NCBI RefSeq assembly: GCF_964026535.1
Contig: NZ_OZ032153.1
Location: 310,001-374,000, forward strand
Length of the DNA stretch: 64,000 nucleotides
From: Candidatus Tisiphia endosymbiont of Sialis lutaria
Lineage (GTDB): Bacteria > Pseudomonadota > Alphaproteobacteria > Rickettsiales > Rickettsiaceae
Direction: 5' to 3'
The notes beneath the pieces were generated by a model. That model had not been told where the DNA came from. It did no database searches and worked only from the letters and a program-made list of their open reading frames with translations. A program made the translations under genes and the position numbers. Below are positions 50,546 to 61,604 of this stretch, one piece after another (the first letter of the stretch is position 1; every line of letters starts with the position of its first letter).

Positions 50546-52975
50546 ATGAAATTAGTAATAGTAGAATCGCCGGCAAAGGCGAAAACGATAAATAAGTATC
50601 TGGATAGTGATTTTAAGGTTATTGCTTCGTTTGGACATATTAGAGATTTACCATCTAAAAATGGTTCAGTTCTGCCAAATGAAGATTTTTCTATGAAATA
50701 TGTTATATCAGATAAAGCAGAAAAATATGTTGAAGCAATAACTAAGGATGCTGCCAAAGCTGAAATGGTTTATCTAGCAACAGATCGAGACCGAGAGGGA
50801 GAAGCAATTGCCTGGCATGTTGCAGAAATAATAAAAGAAAAAAACTTGATTAAATCTAATGATTTCTTTAAGAGAGTAGCATTTGATGAGATTACCAAAA
50901 AAGCTATTTTACATGCAATGGACAACCCAAGAAATATTGATATTGATTTGGTTAATGCTCAACAAGCAAGGAGAGCATTGGATTATTTGGTAGGATTTAC
51001 TTTATCACCGATATTATGGCGTAAATTGCCGGGATGTAGATCAGCAGGTAGAGTTCAGTCTGTAGCACTCCGACTTATTTGTGAGCGAGAAGATGAAATT
51101 GAACGTTTTAAATCGCAAGAATATTGGGATATTACCCTTAATGTTCTGAATAGTAATAACGAGCCGTTTTTAGCGAGATTAACTCATGTCAATGGTAATA
51201 AATTAGAGAAATTCTCAATTATTAATCAATCGGCAGCTAATGATCTAGTCAAACAAATAAAATCAAAGAATTTTCACATTGCATCTTTAGAAAAAAAGCA
51301 GCAAAAACGTCAACCTCAACCGCCTTTCATTACTTCTTCGTTACAGCAAGAAGCAGCTCGAAAATTAGGGTTTACTGCTAAAAAAACTATGCAAATTGCC
51401 CAAAAACTTTACGAAGGCATGGATATAGGTAATGAAACGATAGGTTTGATTACCTATATGAGAACTGATGGTACTACCCTTGCTAGTGAGGCTGTTGAAC
51501 AAATACGTCAGTTGATACATAAGAATTTTGGTGATAAATATCTACCAGCTAGCCAGCGAGTTTATAAATCTAGAGCCAAGAATGCTCAAGAAGCTCATGA
51601 AGCTATTAGACCAACCGATGTTACTCTGTTACCAGAAAAATTAAAGGATACACTAGATAAAGATTATTATAGGCTTTACGACTTGATTTGGAAAAGGACG
51701 ATAGCCTGCCAAATGGAAAATGTTATTATTGATTTGGTGGTCGCTCAGCTTGATACAGAAAATAAAGAATTCACCGCCAGGGCAACTGGTTCAATTATTG
51801 CCTTTGATGGTTTCTACAAAATTTATCGTGAGGGTCTAGATGATGAAACGGAAGAAGAAAATAGGCTGCTACCATTACTACAAGAAGGAGAAAAATTAAC
51901 TACAACTTCAGTGAATCCAGCACAGCATTTCACCGAACCACCACCAAGATATTCTGAAGCCAGTCTCGTCAAGAAGCTTGAAGAACTTGGAATTGGTCGT
52001 CCTTCTACTTATGCTTCTATTATATCAGTATTGCAAGATAGGAACTATGTGGTTGTTGAAAAAAAACGTTTCTTTCCAGAGGAATTAGGGCGTTTAGTGA
52101 CAACATTTCTGACAGGGTTTTTCAAAAAATATGTTGAATATGATTTTACAGCTGATCTGGAGAATGATTTAGATGAAGTGGCAGAAGGTAAAATAGAATG
52201 GAAAAATTTACTAAAAAAATTCTGGGATGGGTTTAATAATAACGTAGAAATAGTTAGTGATAAGAAAATATCTGATATAATTCTTTATGTTGAACAAGCA
52301 TTAGATTATCACCTATTTGGAGAAAAATCAGAAAGTAACAATTCGAAAAATTGCCCATCCTGTTCTACAGGGCAATTAGGGTTAAAGCTTGGTAAGTTTG
52401 GAGCGTTTTTAGCTTGCAGTAACTATCCTGAATGTACTTTCAAAAAACAAATTACTTCGAAGAATAGTGATATTGTTGATATGGCTGAAGAGAACAAATT
52501 ATTAGGAGTAGATAAAGAGGGTCATGATGTTTTATTAAAGAAAGGTCCATATGGTTTTTATGTACAGACTAGCAAACCAGTTGCCAAGGGTGAAAAACCA
52601 AAGCGTGTGTCATTGCCACCGTCAGTAGCACAAAATGACGTGACTCTTAGTTTGGCTCTAAGGCTTCTTGAGTTACCGGTTAAGTTATGCCTACACCCTG
52701 AATCTCATCAAGAGATTATACTGGGTATAGGTAGATATGGTCCGTATCTTAAATATCTTGATCGGTTTATTTCGATACCGAAAAGATACGATCCTTTTAC
52801 CATCACATTAGAAACTGCTGTGGAAATAATTGAGGCTAGTAATAATAGGCTGAAGAATAAACCGGAGAAAGATACTGATAAGCCAGGAGTAGTGGTAACA
52901 ACAATTCCTAAAAAGAATATTAGGACAAGGACTGGTGCTGCAAAAAAAGTAACAAAAAAGAAAAAAGCAAAATAA
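50546..52975 (+). CDS. topA: DNA topoisomerase I
   Basis: Type IA topoisomerase (809 aa) that relaxes negative supercoils. TOPRIM VESPAKAKTINKYL and ATDRDREGEAIAWH, active-site Tyr in GLITYMRTDGT, one 4-Cys zinc motif (CPSC...CSNYPEC, about residue 606), then degenerate repeats lacking Cys and a Lys-rich end. Central gene of dprA-topA-gltX. Confidence 0.98.
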   Translation: MKLVIVESPAKAKTINKYLDSDFKVIASFGHIRDLPSKNGSVLPNEDFSMKYVISDKAEKYVEAITKDAAKAEMVYLATDRDREGEAIAWHVAEIIKEKNLIKSNDFFKRVAFDEITKKAILHAMDNPRNIDIDLVNAQQARRALDYLVGFTLSPILWRKLPGCRSAGRVQSVALRLICEREDEIERFKSQEYWDITLNVLNSNNEPFLARLTHVNGNKLEKFSIINQSAANDLVKQIKSKNFHIASLEKKQQKRQPQPPFITSSLQQEAARKLGFTAKKTMQIAQKLYEGMDIGNETIGLITYMRTDGTTLASEAVEQIRQLIHKNFGDKYLPASQRVYKSRAKNAQEAHEAIRPTDVTLLPEKLKDTLDKDYYRLYDLIWKRTIACQMENVIIDLVVAQLDTENKEFTARATGSIIAFDGFYKIYREGLDDETEEENRLLPLLQEGEKLTTTSVNPAQHFTEPPPRYSEASLVKKLEELGIGRPSTYASIISVLQDRNYVVVEKKRFFPEELGRLVTTFLTGFFKKYVEYDFTADLENDLDEVAEGKIEWKNLLKKFWDGFNNNVEIVSDKKISDIILYVEQALDYHLFGEKSESNNSKNCPSCSTGQLGLKLGKFGAFLACSNYPECTFKKQITSKNSDIVDMAEENKLLGVDKEGHDVLLKKGPYGFYVQTSKPVAKGEKPKRVSLPPSVAQNDVTLSLALRLLELPVKLCLHPESHQEIILGIGRYGPYLKYLDRFISIPKRYDPFTITLETAVEIIEASNNRLKNKPEKDTDKPGVVVTTIPKKNIRTRTGAAKKVTKKKKAK

Positions 52976-52989
52976 GCAGTTAGAAAATT

Positions 52990-54324
52990 ATGAGAAAAGT
53001 TATCACAAGATTTGCTCCCTCACCAACTGGTATGTTGCATATAGGTAATACTAGGACAGCTCTGATAAATTGGTTATATGCTAGAAAGCATAATGGCATA
53101 TTTATTTTAAGGTTTGATGATACTGATCTTGAACGTAGCAAACAACAATATAAACATGCCATTGAAGAGGATTTTAAATTTTTAGGACTTAACTGGGATC
53201 AAACTTTTTGCCAATCTGATAGATTTGATAAGTATGAAGCAGTAAAAGCATTATTATTACAAAAAAATAAATTATATCCTTGTTTTGAGACCCAGGAAGA
53301 GCTGGAATTAAAGCGTAAGTTACAACTATCTAGAGGGCTTCCTCCGATATATGATCGTGCGGCTTTGAACCTTACTGAACAACAAATAAATGACTATATT
53401 AGTCAAGGAAGAAAACCGCATTATCGATTCTTGGTATCGCATACTCCAATTATTTGGCAAGATATGATTAAGGGTGAAGTTAAATATGAAGGCAAGAATA
53501 TTGGTGATCCGATAGTTATCAGAGAAGATAACAGTATGACTTATATGCTTTGTTCGGTTGTTGATGATATTGATTATGGCATTACCGATATTGTTCGGGG
53601 CGAGGATCATGTAACTAACACTGCCATTCATGTGCAAATGTTTGAAACTCTAGGGGCAAAGGTACCAAATTTTGCTCATCTTAGTCTAGTTATCAGTCGG
53701 GATGAAAAAATATCTAAAAGAACAGGGGGATTTGAGATTGCTGCTCTAAGGGATAAAATTGGATTAGAACCAATGGCAATTAATAGTTTCTTTAGTTTGC
53801 TTGGCTCATCATCGCCTATTATACCATTTAAAAATTTAGCTGGGCTAATAAAAGAGTTTGACATTAATAATTTTTCTAAAAGTCCAACAACTTATTTACC
53901 AGAAGAGCTAGAGCGTTTAAATCATAAATTACTAATTAGCTTGAGTTTTGATGAAGTAAAAGATCGCTTAAAAGAGATTAAAGCTGAACAAATAAATGAG
54001 CAATTTTGGTTGGCAGTTAGAGGTAATTTACAAAAATTATATGAAATAAAAGATTGGTGGAATATTTGTTATTCCCCCCCTAAAGTTGAAGGATTAGATA
54101 AAGAGTTTTTAAAACAAGCAGCTACCTTATTAATAGACGAACCAATAACCATCGATAGTTGGAGCATATGGACTAAAAGAATTATGGAAATAACTGGTAA
54201 AAAAGGTAAAGAAGTATTCCTACCTTTAAGACTTGCTATAACAGGAATGACATCTGGACCAGAAATGTCAGTAATATTACCTCTGCTCAGCAAAGATGAA
54301 ATTATAAAAAGATTAACAAGTTGA
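52990..54324 (+). CDS. gltX: Glutamyl-tRNA synthetase
   Basis: Class I synthetase (444 aa). HIGH form [21 protein letters not shown] form [10 protein letters not shown], and the alphaproteobacterial helical C-terminal domain. Rickettsiae usually carry two gltX genes, one of which charges tRNA-Gln with Glu; which this is cannot be told from here. It begins 14 bp after topA; likely in the same operon. Confidence 0.97.
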   Translation: MRKVITRFAPSPTGMLHIGNTRTALINWLYARKHNGIFILRFDDTDLERSKQQYKHAIEEDFKFLGLNWDQTFCQSDRFDKYEAVKALLLQKNKLYPCFETQEELELKRKLQLSRGLPPIYDRAALNLTEQQINDYISQGRKPHYRFLVSHTPIIWQDMIKGEVKYEGKNIGDPIVIREDNSMTYMLCSVVDDIDYGITDIVRGEDHVTNTAIHVQMFETLGAKVPNFAHLSLVISRDEKISKRTGGFEIAALRDKIGLEPMAINSFFSLLGSSSPIIPFKNLAGLIKEFDINNFSKSPTTYLPEELERLNHKLLISLSFDEVKDRLKEIKAEQINEQFWLAVRGNLQKLYEIKDWWNICYSPPKVEGLDKEFLKQAATLLIDEPITIDSWSIWTKRIMEITGKKGKEVFLPLRLAITGMTSGPEMSVILPLLSKDEIIKRLTS

Positions 54325-54334
54325 TTTATGCAAA

Positions 54335-54599
54335 TATAGTCAATTCAGAAGAATTTGGGGCTAGGAGCGATGGAGTGCATAAGCGTCAGTTTAAAAAATA
54401 ATAATTGAAAAACCGTCATTGCGAGGAAACCTTAAGGTTGACGAAGCAATCCAGAAAAGTGATTAAAAATGGATTGCCACGCCACTTACGGTGGCTCGCT
54501 AATAAACGACTTTTCTACTTTATTTTCTTAAATTAACGCCTATAAGTAATAGGCGAGCATTGAGCAACAACGTCTCCAACTTCTCATCAATTGACTATA
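54335..54599. repeat. Element C copy 3 with nested H and R1
   Basis: C ends are TATAGTCAATTCAGAAGAAT and ...CTTCTCATCAATTGACTATA. At the central palindrome, an H element (about 54378-54544) has replaced a few bases, and inside the H lies an R1 (about 54414-54505). A degraded right end of element A (CTCTTCTAATTTTCAACAAT) follows to 54625. Confidence 0.8.
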
Positions 54600-54625
54600 G
54601 CTCTTCTAATTTTCAACAATTGTGC

Positions 54626-56449
54626 CTAAGATACCTGAGCTATTTGGTATTCTAGAGCCACTTCTTTACCACAAAAAGCTATAGCAATTTTGATAATTTT
54701 CTGAACATGAGAGTGTTCTTTTATTTTAGTCTCATATTTTTTTCTCATGATTTGATCTAGCCCATCTTTTGCGATAGATTCTAGAGTATCAGGAGATTTG
54801 CATATTTTATATTCAATAATAATAGCATTATTCTGCTTCCCAGCCTTAGGTATCAACATAACATCAGCTCTACCACTGCCTGTTTCTCTCTCACTATCTA
54901 TGACATAGCCAGGAGATAAAGTGTTAATCAAACCTAGCATAAAACCACTATAAAATAGCTCGGCTTTTTTCTCGCCAGTTTGATGAAAACTAGTAGCATT
55001 TAGTAATAACTCTTGTAATTTCTCTTTAAATTCTTCTATTTTGCCTGCCGGCAATAAACTAGCAAAAGAATAATATAAAGAACTATCCATTTGTAACTTG
55101 CTACTCACCCATTGTAATAGCCTGGTTTCATATATATACTCTACTTCCTTATTAGGCACTGATAATTCGTAGATATCTTTTGCAGGTTCGATAGCTGTTG
55201 GGTTTAAATAACCACTAAATAGCAACAGACTAAATAACCCACTTCGTGTATTGATGTCGTTGAAACTGATTTGTTTGGTAATAGGTGCAATGATACTTTT
55301 ACCGCTAGCTAATTGTTGGATATCAATTTGCATTCCATCTGACAATAATGCTTTATCAACAAGAGCCGTCCCCCCACTATCAAGCCAATAATGATCAAGT
55401 TTGCCTCTAGTATCTAAGCATAACATAATTGACCATGGATTATAGATGATTTCTCCACCAAAACTATAGCCATTATACCAAGCTTTAATTTGTTCAGGAC
55501 TTGTGTCAAGTGGTACTTTGGTTAATAACTCATCAACTTCTGATTGAGTGAAACCATAAAATTTAGCAAATTTTTCATCTAGCAGAGTATATTCACGAAC
55601 ATTATTCAAATCCGAAAATAAATTAGCTTTAGCGATACGCAATATACCAGTTATTATTCCTTTTTCTATACAAGGATTAGTCTTTAGGCTACTACCAAAC
55701 ATACCACGAAATAGCTCAAGTACTTGTTCAAACTCTTCTGGCTTACTGCCAAATTTAATGTAGGAGCTATTGATCGGTGTGTCATATTCATCGATTAATA
55801 TATAAACTTTCTGATTAAAATGTTTGTACAGTACTTCACTCAAAACCCGTAAACTATCTTTTAAGTCATTTTTCTCAAGTTTCCCATCAAAATATCTCCT
55901 TAGTTTTTCTTTTTGTGCATTATTTAATAGTCCTGTATCTTCTGTTACATGATGATTTAAGTAATGATGACTTGCAAATAATTCTATAATTTGATTCTTA
56001 ATGCTTAGTTCTATTTCCTGATAACTACTGCCTTTAACATCTTTAAGATTGAGCAAAATCACCGGAAATTGACCTTGACGTTTCATGATACTTGCATCAC
56101 TCACAATTTTCAAAGGTTTTAGCTCTTTAGTTTCGTCAAATCCTAAATCTACTGTACCACCAGTAAATAGCTTGTTATTTACTCTATCCTCTTCAGGTAA
56201 AGGCTTACCTCTCTCATCCACCTCTATCTCAAAAAATTTCTGTAGCATGTTCATATTCAAACTTTTACCCCACCGCCTTGGTCTGGTGATTAGGATGACA
56301 TCTCCACTATCTGCCAATAACTCTTTAATCATTAAGCTTTTATCAACAAATACGTTGCTATTAAGCAATAATTTCTTAAAATCATCAGTACCAACTAACA
56401 TGGTTGGTTGATCATCAACATTATTTTTTCCTTCTATCATTGTTTTCAC
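54626..56449 (-). CDS. AAA-ATPase-like protein with PD-(D/E)XK nuclease domain
   Basis: A 607-aa protein of the AAA-ATPase-like/DUF1703 family. N-terminal: DDFKKLLLNSNVFVDKSLMI, ITRPRRWGKSLNMNML (degenerate P-loop), then VYILIDEYDTPI (Walker B). C-terminal: GSGRADVMLIPKAGKQNNAI followed by IIEYKICK, a PD-(D/E)XK pattern. These are numerous in intracellular bacteria and often occur in variable copies; suggested roles (host interaction, mobile-element or defence) are not proven. ATG start with GAAAGG-type context upstream. Confidence 0.85.
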   Translation of the reverse strand: MKTMIEGKNNVDDQPTMLVGTDDFKKLLLNSNVFVDKSLMIKELLADSGDVILITRPRRWGKSLNMNMLQKFFEIEVDERGKPLPEEDRVNNKLFTGGTVDLGFDETKELKPLKIVSDASIMKRQGQFPVILLNLKDVKGSSYQEIELSIKNQIIELFASHHYLNHHVTEDTGLLNNAQKEKLRRYFDGKLEKNDLKDSLRVLSEVLYKHFNQKVYILIDEYDTPINSSYIKFGSKPEEFEQVLELFRGMFGSSLKTNPCIEKGIITGILRIAKANLFSDLNNVREYTLLDEKFAKFYGFTQSEVDELLTKVPLDTSPEQIKAWYNGYSFGGEIIYNPWSIMLCLDTRGKLDHYWLDSGGTALVDKALLSDGMQIDIQQLASGKSIIAPITKQISFNDINTRSGLFSLLLFSGYLNPTAIEPAKDIYELSVPNKEVEYIYETRLLQWVSSKLQMDSSLYYSFASLLPAGKIEEFKEKLQELLLNATSFHQTGEKKAELFYSGFMLGLINTLSPGYVIDSERETGSGRADVMLIPKAGKQNNAIIIEYKICKSPDTLESIAKDGLDQIMRKKYETKIKEHSHVQKIIKIAIAFCGKEVALEYQIAQVS

Positions 56450-56878
56450 GTGTTCCTTTCAACTATAATATCCATTATACTACTTTTTTATTGTCCACTA
56501 ATAGCTAATTAGCAAAATTTTTATAATTTTTTGTTTTTTTATAGTGAATTAACCTGAATTAACACCCAGTACGATATAATTATGCAGCCTTAGAAAATGT
56601 TATAATTTCAGTGCCGTTGGTAGTTGTTATGTGCAACTCCGCTTTATCCACCTGGCTCGGTATAAAAATCTTTCCGCCCAAATGAAATTTATAGTCAATT
56701 CAGGAGAATTTGGGGCTAGGAGCGATGGAGCGACGCCTATAAGTAATAGGCGAGCGACGAGTGACGACGTCACCAACTTCCCATCAATTGACTATATATT
56801 CAAATTTCTTTTGAACAACCTACTATTTATAAGCTCTATAAAAAACTTGATTATGGAGTATTACTATTTCATCTATTT
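56450..56878. repeat. Spacer with D end, gene fragment, element C copy 2 and F end
   Basis: 56540-56575: D end. 56580-56689: a coding fragment listed separately. 56690-56796: full element C (107 bp). 56797-56860: element F right half (ATTCAAATTTCTTTTGAACA... to CTTGATTATGGAG). Junctions are base-to-base, so repeats have inserted next to each other. Confidence 0.7.
56580..56689 (-). pseudogene. C-terminal fragment of an unknown gene
   Basis: On the minus strand one frame reads GGKIFIPSQVDKAELHITTT followed by NGTEIITFSKAA and a stop. It begins exactly where element C ends, so the rest has been removed. I cannot name the family. Confidence 0.3.
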
Positions 56879-57346
56879 TTACCCTGCATTCGTGCCTTGA
56901 GATGCTACTATTGACCCAATAAGCTCAACTATTTTTTGTCTAATTTGCGGATTTTGAATTTTGCTAAATACTCTAACAAGATAGGATACTTCCTCTTCTG
57001 CATCGTATTTTAAAGGGGCTAAATATTCTGCTCTATCTTCCGCAATAATATCATTCAAAAACTTATGATTGTCTTGTATCTCAAATAAGTAACCATCTGA
57101 TGCATCAGTAATTTCAGTTGTATCAAGAAAATACTCAATAGATACATTTAATAATTTTGCAAAAAAATACAATATACTACTAGCTATTGGGGTAGTAGCA
57201 TCTTCATATCTTTGTATCTGCTTTACACTAAGATTAATAGCTGTACTTAATTCTTGTTGGCTTATACCCATCATTATACGACGCTGTTTTAAACGCATAC
57301 CTATAATCAGGTTTATTCTTTCTTTTGATTTATTAGATTTATTCAT
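56879..57346 (-). CDS. XRE-family transcriptional regulator
   Basis: A 155-aa protein with an N-terminal helix-turn-helix (about 15-70): MRLKQRRIMMGISQQELSTA, INLSVKQIQRYEDATTPIAS, then ILYFFAKLLNVSIEYFLDTT. The layout is like small regulators common in alphaproteobacteria. The C-terminal half (RAEYLAPLKYDAEEEVSYLV...KIVELIGSIVASQGTNAG) is helical. Its target is unknown; no toxin or phage gene adjoins it. Confidence 0.82.
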   Translation of the reverse strand: MNKSNKSKERINLIIGMRLKQRRIMMGISQQELSTAINLSVKQIQRYEDATTPIASSILYFFAKLLNVSIEYFLDTTEITDASDGYLFEIQDNHKFLNDIIAEDRAEYLAPLKYDAEEEVSYLVRVFSKIQNPQIRQKIVELIGSIVASQGTNAG

Positions 57347-57790
57347 TGTTATAATAATTTAATTTTCACTATTTATTTCAACTAATAATAATCTAGTGTC
57401 TTAGCTTAATCAAGTAATTTTTCATCTATATTAATAAATTTGAATAATTGGCAAAAATAGTTGCAATAGCATTACAATACAACTCTTTTAGCTGTGTAAT
57501 TTAAGCAAGGAAAAAAGGGAGAAAGGAAATATCAAGTATAGCTAATCCAAATAGCATTACGCCAAATTCACAAAAGTCATTGTAATTCCCGCTTAAGTGG
57601 GAATCTGGATACCTGCTTACGCAGGGGTGACATAAAAAAGTAAATTGTCATTCCCGAGTAGGCGGGAATCTAGTATATATCCCTACCTACGCAGGGATGA
57701 CACAAAACAGGATTACTTTGTCGGATTACGCATCTTCGCAATGACGCAAGTTTGTTATGGATAACTAATCAGATTAGCTATATACTGATT
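57347..57790. repeat. Spacer with R2 palindromes
   Basis: R2 units at about 57581-57632 (GTAATTCCCGCTTAAGTGGG...CTTACGCAGGGGTGAC) and 57647-57704, followed by half an R1 (57711-57746). The first 200 bp are AT-rich and hold nothing I recognise apart from, presumably, the promoter of the regulator gene. Confidence 0.6.
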
Positions 57791-57934
57791 AGACCTCTTG
57801 CATAACCTAATCTAATTGGTAATTTTGTTGTCAAAACTCGTCTCCGTTCCTCACGTACATCTTAGTACGCTGCGGTACTCGACTTCGTTTTTCCTAAAAA
57901 TTCCTCAATTATCTTTAGGTTAGGCAAGAGGTCT
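57791..57934. repeat. Element E, full copy
   Basis: 144 bp with ends AGACCTCTTGCATAACCTAA and TAGGTTAGGCAAGAGGTCT. The interior has CTCACGTACATCTTAGTACG and CTGCGGTACTCGACTTCG. A partial copy is at 18751-18857, and an end alone at 4869-4886. It is 22 bp upstream of pgpA. Confidence 0.75.
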
Positions 57935-57955
57935 ATTAAATTAAGTAGGGTTATT

Positions 57956-58513
57956 ATGTTTAATAGATACAAATTTGCAGAATTTATTGTAACTTTTTTC
58001 TATATAGGTAAAATAAAATATTGTCCTGGTACATTTGGCTCTCTGGCTGCTTTCCCTTTGTGCTACTGGATATTATATCTTTCTATGCAAGTAGAACTTA
58101 TTAGTATCTTTATTATCGCTTTTTTGATTTGCCTGTTACTATTTATATTAGGCACATATTTTTCCTCAATATACATACACTATAGTAAGCGAGAGGATCC
58201 AAGAGAAGTGGTGATTGATGAGGTAGTGGGTCAAATGCTAACATTAATATTAAGCTTTCCTTCCGTTTTTTTTATGAATTATTCAGGAATTACAAAATAT
58301 TTAAGTTTGCCTGTACTAAATTTTATCTTTTTATTGGCTTTACCTTTTGCTCTGTTCAGGTTCTTTGATATTATCAAACCATGGCCAATAAATTGGCTTG
58401 ATGCCAATATTAAAGGTGGTATTGGCGTTATGGTAGATGATATTGCTGCAGCAGTTTTTGCTTCAGTTATGCATTACGCTATCACTTTTAGTCTAATAGA
58501 TTGGTTTGGTTAA
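57956..58513 (+). CDS. pgpA: Phosphatidylglycerophosphatase A
   Basis: A 185-aa membrane phosphatase converting phosphatidylglycerol phosphate to phosphatidylglycerol. YCPGTFGSLAAFPL, DPREVVIDEVVGQM, FRFFDIIKPWPINWLD and GIGVMVDDIAAAVFAS are all PgpA motifs. Four hydrophobic segments. Convergent with the next gene, overlapping by 4 bp at the stops. Confidence 0.95.
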   Translation: MFNRYKFAEFIVTFFYIGKIKYCPGTFGSLAAFPLCYWILYLSMQVELISIFIIAFLICLLLFILGTYFSSIYIHYSKREDPREVVIDEVVGQMLTLILSFPSVFFMNYSGITKYLSLPVLNFIFLLALPFALFRFFDIIKPWPINWLDANIKGGIGVMVDDIAAAVFASVMHYAITFSLIDWFG

Positions 58514-59163
58514 ATCATAAGAGTATACTCCACTGAATCGATTAATGGAGTGACCAATAACTTATAGCCATACTCTGTAATTAAGTAGTAAGTGTAATAT
58601 TCGTGAACATTTTCTATAGTTATACTGGAATGATCTGAAGAGTTGGCTCCTGTTCCAAGCAAAATATCTGTTTTATTCTGATCAAACTTGAGATTTGTGG
58701 CTATTACTACAATTTTCATACTAATAAATTTATCATGTTGTATCTCCAGCTCAACTTTAATAATAGCATTTTTGGATAGATTATTAGATGCTACAACAAT
58801 TAAACAGATGATAATCTGGGCTATATGGTCATTGATATCTATGCTATATAACCTTGTAAATATTAGTTCAATATTATGATTTTTTGATTTTAAAAAATCA
58901 GTAGCTAATCTATTAATTTCTGCAATAGAAATTTTGTTACCCTCAGAAGGCAGAGAATATAAATAACGATAAAACTGTAAATAGCTTATAAGTCTATCGG
59001 TACTATCCTGAATCAGTTTAATAGCCTTTTTTTTATAAGCTATAGTTTTTATTAAGCCAATACTATTATCTATAGCACCTATTGTTCCTGCAAAATCGTG
59101 ACATATTTTTTCATTTAAAGCTTGGCTCAGCCTTATTAAACTTGGGCTTATTGAATTTAACAT
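58510..59163 (-). CDS. ChpT-like histidine phosphotransferase
   Basis: A 217-aa protein. ARL-type start LSQALNEKICHDFAGTIGAI and NSIGLIKTIA match the dimerisation/His helix of ChpT (conserved ...RICHDL...GAI), which passes phosphate from CckA to CtrA in alphaproteobacteria. The C-terminal half would be the degenerate ATPase-like domain; the sequence is weakly conserved, as in other rickettsiae. 25 bp downstream of sdhA. Confidence 0.75.
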   Translation of the reverse strand: MLNSISPSLIRLSQALNEKICHDFAGTIGAIDNSIGLIKTIAYKKKAIKLIQDSTDRLISYLQFYRYLYSLPSEGNKISIAEINRLATDFLKSKNHNIELIFTRLYSIDINDHIAQIIICLIVVASNNLSKNAIIKVELEIQHDKFISMKIVVIATNLKFDQNKTDILLGTGANSSDHSSITIENVHEYYTYYLITEYGYKLLVTPLIDSVEYTLMI

Positions 59164-59188
59164 AAACTATATAACATAAACTGTATTT

Positions 59189-60982
59189 TTAATAAACTCG
59201 TTTAGCTGGCGGAATTGCCGCTACTTCGTCTGTTAAGGTTGTAAGAGTTACCGGTTTATAATCTAGTTTGACATTACCTTGTTCGTCAATCCAAGCCAGT
59301 GTATGTTTCATCCACTCCTCGTCGTTACGTTCTAAATAATCTTCTCTAGAATGTGCTCCTCTGCTTTCCTTTCTATTGGCAGCAGAATGCATAGTAATTA
59401 CTGCTTGGTCTAATAAATTAGCTAATTCTAGTGCTTCCACTAAATCACTATTCCATATTAACGATTTATCATTGATCTGAATATCAGCATATTCCTTTCG
59501 TGCCTTATCAATCAGCTCTATCCCTTGATCTAGAACTTCTTGAGTTCTGAATACTGCTGCGTGATTTTGCATAATTTTTTGCATTTTGAGTCTTAGATCA
59601 GCTACTGGTATTTCTCCTTTAGCATGACGTATACCGTCAAATCTGCTAATTATTTTATCCAATATTGATTGAGGTAGAACCTTATGTGGTTGACCCACTT
59701 TAACAATTTCAGCAGCTTTTTTTGCTGCCGCCCTACCAAATACCACTAAATCAAGCAAAGAGTTCGATCCTAATCGATTAGCTCCATGTACTGAAACGCA
59801 GGCAGCCTCACCAATCGACATTAATCCAGGAATAATTTTATGATGATTATCCTGATCTTTATCAATAACTTGCCCATGGTAATTTGTTGGTATTCCCCCC
59901 ATATTATAATGTACTGTTGGTAATACCGGTATTGGCTGGGTGTTAACATTAACCCCAGCAAAAATCTTTGCTGTTTCGGAAATACCCGGTAAACGTTCGT
60001 GAAGAATTTCCGGCGACAAATGATCTAAATGTAGGAATACATGATCTTTATGCTCACCTACGCCTCTATTTTCTCTGATTTCCATGGTAATAGCTCTTGA
60101 AACCACATCTCTTGAAGCAAGGTCTTTAGCGGCTGGAGCATATCGTTCCATAAATCTTTCACCATTGGCATTTACTAAATAACCACCTTCTCCCCTAGCA
60201 CCTTCTGTAATTAAGCAGCCAGACCCATATATACCAGTTGGATGGAATTGAACAAATTCCATATCCTGCAAGGCAATGGAGCTTCTTGCCACCATTCCCC
60301 CTCCATCACCGGTACAAGTATGAGCACTTGTGGCAGAAAAATAAGCTCTACCATATCCGCCAGTAGCTAATACTACTAAGTGAGAATGAAAACAATGTAT
60401 TGTCCCGTCATCAAGATTCCAAGCAACTACCCCTACACATTCTCCATTATTCATTAACAAATCAATGGCAAAATATTCAATAAAAAATTGAGCTTTATTT
60501 TTTAAAGCCTGTTGGTATAAAGTATGTAATATGGCATGACCCGTACGATCTGCTGCAGCACAAGTTCTTTGGGCAGCTTGCCCCTTGCCATAATTTGTCG
60601 TCATACCACCAAAAGGACGCTGATAAATTTTACCTTCTTCTGTTCGTGAAAAAGGTACCCCATAATGTTCAAGCTCTAGTACCGCGGCAGCTGCATGTTT
60701 ACACATATACTCAATCGCGTCTTGATCACCTAACCAATCAGAACCCTTTACGGTATCATACATATGCCAACGCCAATCATCTTGCCCCATATTACCAAGA
60801 GAGGCACTGATACCACCTTGTGCCGCTACAGTATGGCTTCTAGTGGGAAAAACCTTGCTAATACAAGCAGTACTCAACCCCTCTTTTGCCATACCAAAAG
60901 TTGCCCTAAGACCAGCTCCTCCAGCTCCAACTACCACTACATCAAATTGATGGTGGACAATATTATAAGATTTAGTAGACAT
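59189..60982 (-). CDS. sdhA: Succinate dehydrogenase flavoprotein subunit
   Basis: SdhA (597 aa): FAD-binding [16 protein letters not shown], the covalent-FAD His in [10 protein letters not shown], catalytic [20 protein letters not shown], and C-terminal [20 protein letters not shown]. It oxidises succinate in complex II. Order sdhC-sdhD-sdhA is rickettsial; sdhB is not in the window. A 218-bp repeat gap separates it from sdhD. Confidence 0.98.
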   Translation of the reverse strand: MSTKSYNIVHHQFDVVVVGAGGAGLRATFGMAKEGLSTACISKVFPTRSHTVAAQGGISASLGNMGQDDWRWHMYDTVKGSDWLGDQDAIEYMCKHAAAAVLELEHYGVPFSRTEEGKIYQRPFGGMTTNYGKGQAAQRTCAAADRTGHAILHTLYQQALKNKAQFFIEYFAIDLLMNNGECVGVVAWNLDDGTIHCFHSHLVVLATGGYGRAYFSATSAHTCTGDGGGMVARSSIALQDMEFVQFHPTGIYGSGCLITEGARGEGGYLVNANGERFMERYAPAAKDLASRDVVSRAITMEIRENRGVGEHKDHVFLHLDHLSPEILHERLPGISETAKIFAGVNVNTQPIPVLPTVHYNMGGIPTNYHGQVIDKDQDNHHKIIPGLMSIGEAACVSVHGANRLGSNSLLDLVVFGRAAAKKAAEIVKVGQPHKVLPQSILDKIISRFDGIRHAKGEIPVADLRLKMQKIMQNHAAVFRTQEVLDQGIELIDKARKEYADIQINDKSLIWNSDLVEALELANLLDQAVITMHSAANRKESRGAHSREDYLERNDEEWMKHTLAWIDEQGNVKLDYKPVTLTTLTDEVAAIPPAKRVY

Positions 60983-61200
60983 TCATAAATTCCTTTTATT
61001 CCAAATAATACTCAAATAATTTTAACCTATAGCTAATCCGGCTAATATTATTCAGTCTATTAGCAAGGAGTAGCGAAACACGATTAAGCAATTACTTTCA
61101 TGGATTGCCGCGTCGCCACTAAAGTGGCTCCTCGCAATGACGATTTATAAACCCAAGCGTCATTGCGAGGAGGCGAAAGCCGACGAAGCAATCCATTTAG
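60983..61200. repeat. R1 hairpin and half between sdhD and sdhA
   Basis: R1 at about 61055-61142 (left arm GTCTATTAGCAAGG, right tip GCCACTAAAGTGGC) and a half unit at about 61158-61198. As in the atp operon, hairpins interrupt a conserved operon. Confidence 0.7.
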
Positions 61201-61581
61201 CTATAGTATAGCATAAAATAATGCTACCACTAAGAATGCAATCGTTATAATACAAAATATTTGCAAAAATATAATTAACCCAATACGAAGCTTGATACAA
61301 CTAATATAATCCTCAATTACCACTCGCATACCAAGCATGGCATGATAGAAGGTGGTAATAATCAATATGCCCAAAGGCACAATATTGTAAGGTTTCTGTA
61401 AAGTACCAACAAAATGAGTTAAGTCCTTGCCAATATTACATTTAATAAAAACTATTAGCCAAATAGAGCAAATTGCCAAAATAATAGCAGTGATTCTTTG
61501 ATGTAACCAGTGACTAGAGCCACTTTTTGCCGAACCAACTCCTTTAGCTTTTGCTAAATCTGTCCTTAAATTAGTATTCAT
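61201..61581 (-). CDS. sdhD: Succinate dehydrogenase membrane anchor SdhD
   Basis: A 126-aa anchor with three membrane segments. I place the start at 61581, where MNTNLRTDLAKAKGVGSAKS begins and matches rickettsial SdhD; the frame is open upstream. SGSSHWLHQRITAIILA and YHAMLGMRVVIEDYI carry the quinone and haem-binding residues. Confidence 0.93.
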   Translation of the reverse strand: MNTNLRTDLAKAKGVGSAKSGSSHWLHQRITAIILAICSIWLIVFIKCNIGKDLTHFVGTLQKPYNIVPLGILIITTFYHAMLGMRVVIEDYISCIKLRIGLIIFLQIFCIITIAFLVVALFYAIL

Positions 61582-61604
61582 ATAGAGACCATAAATTAAA
61601 TTGA

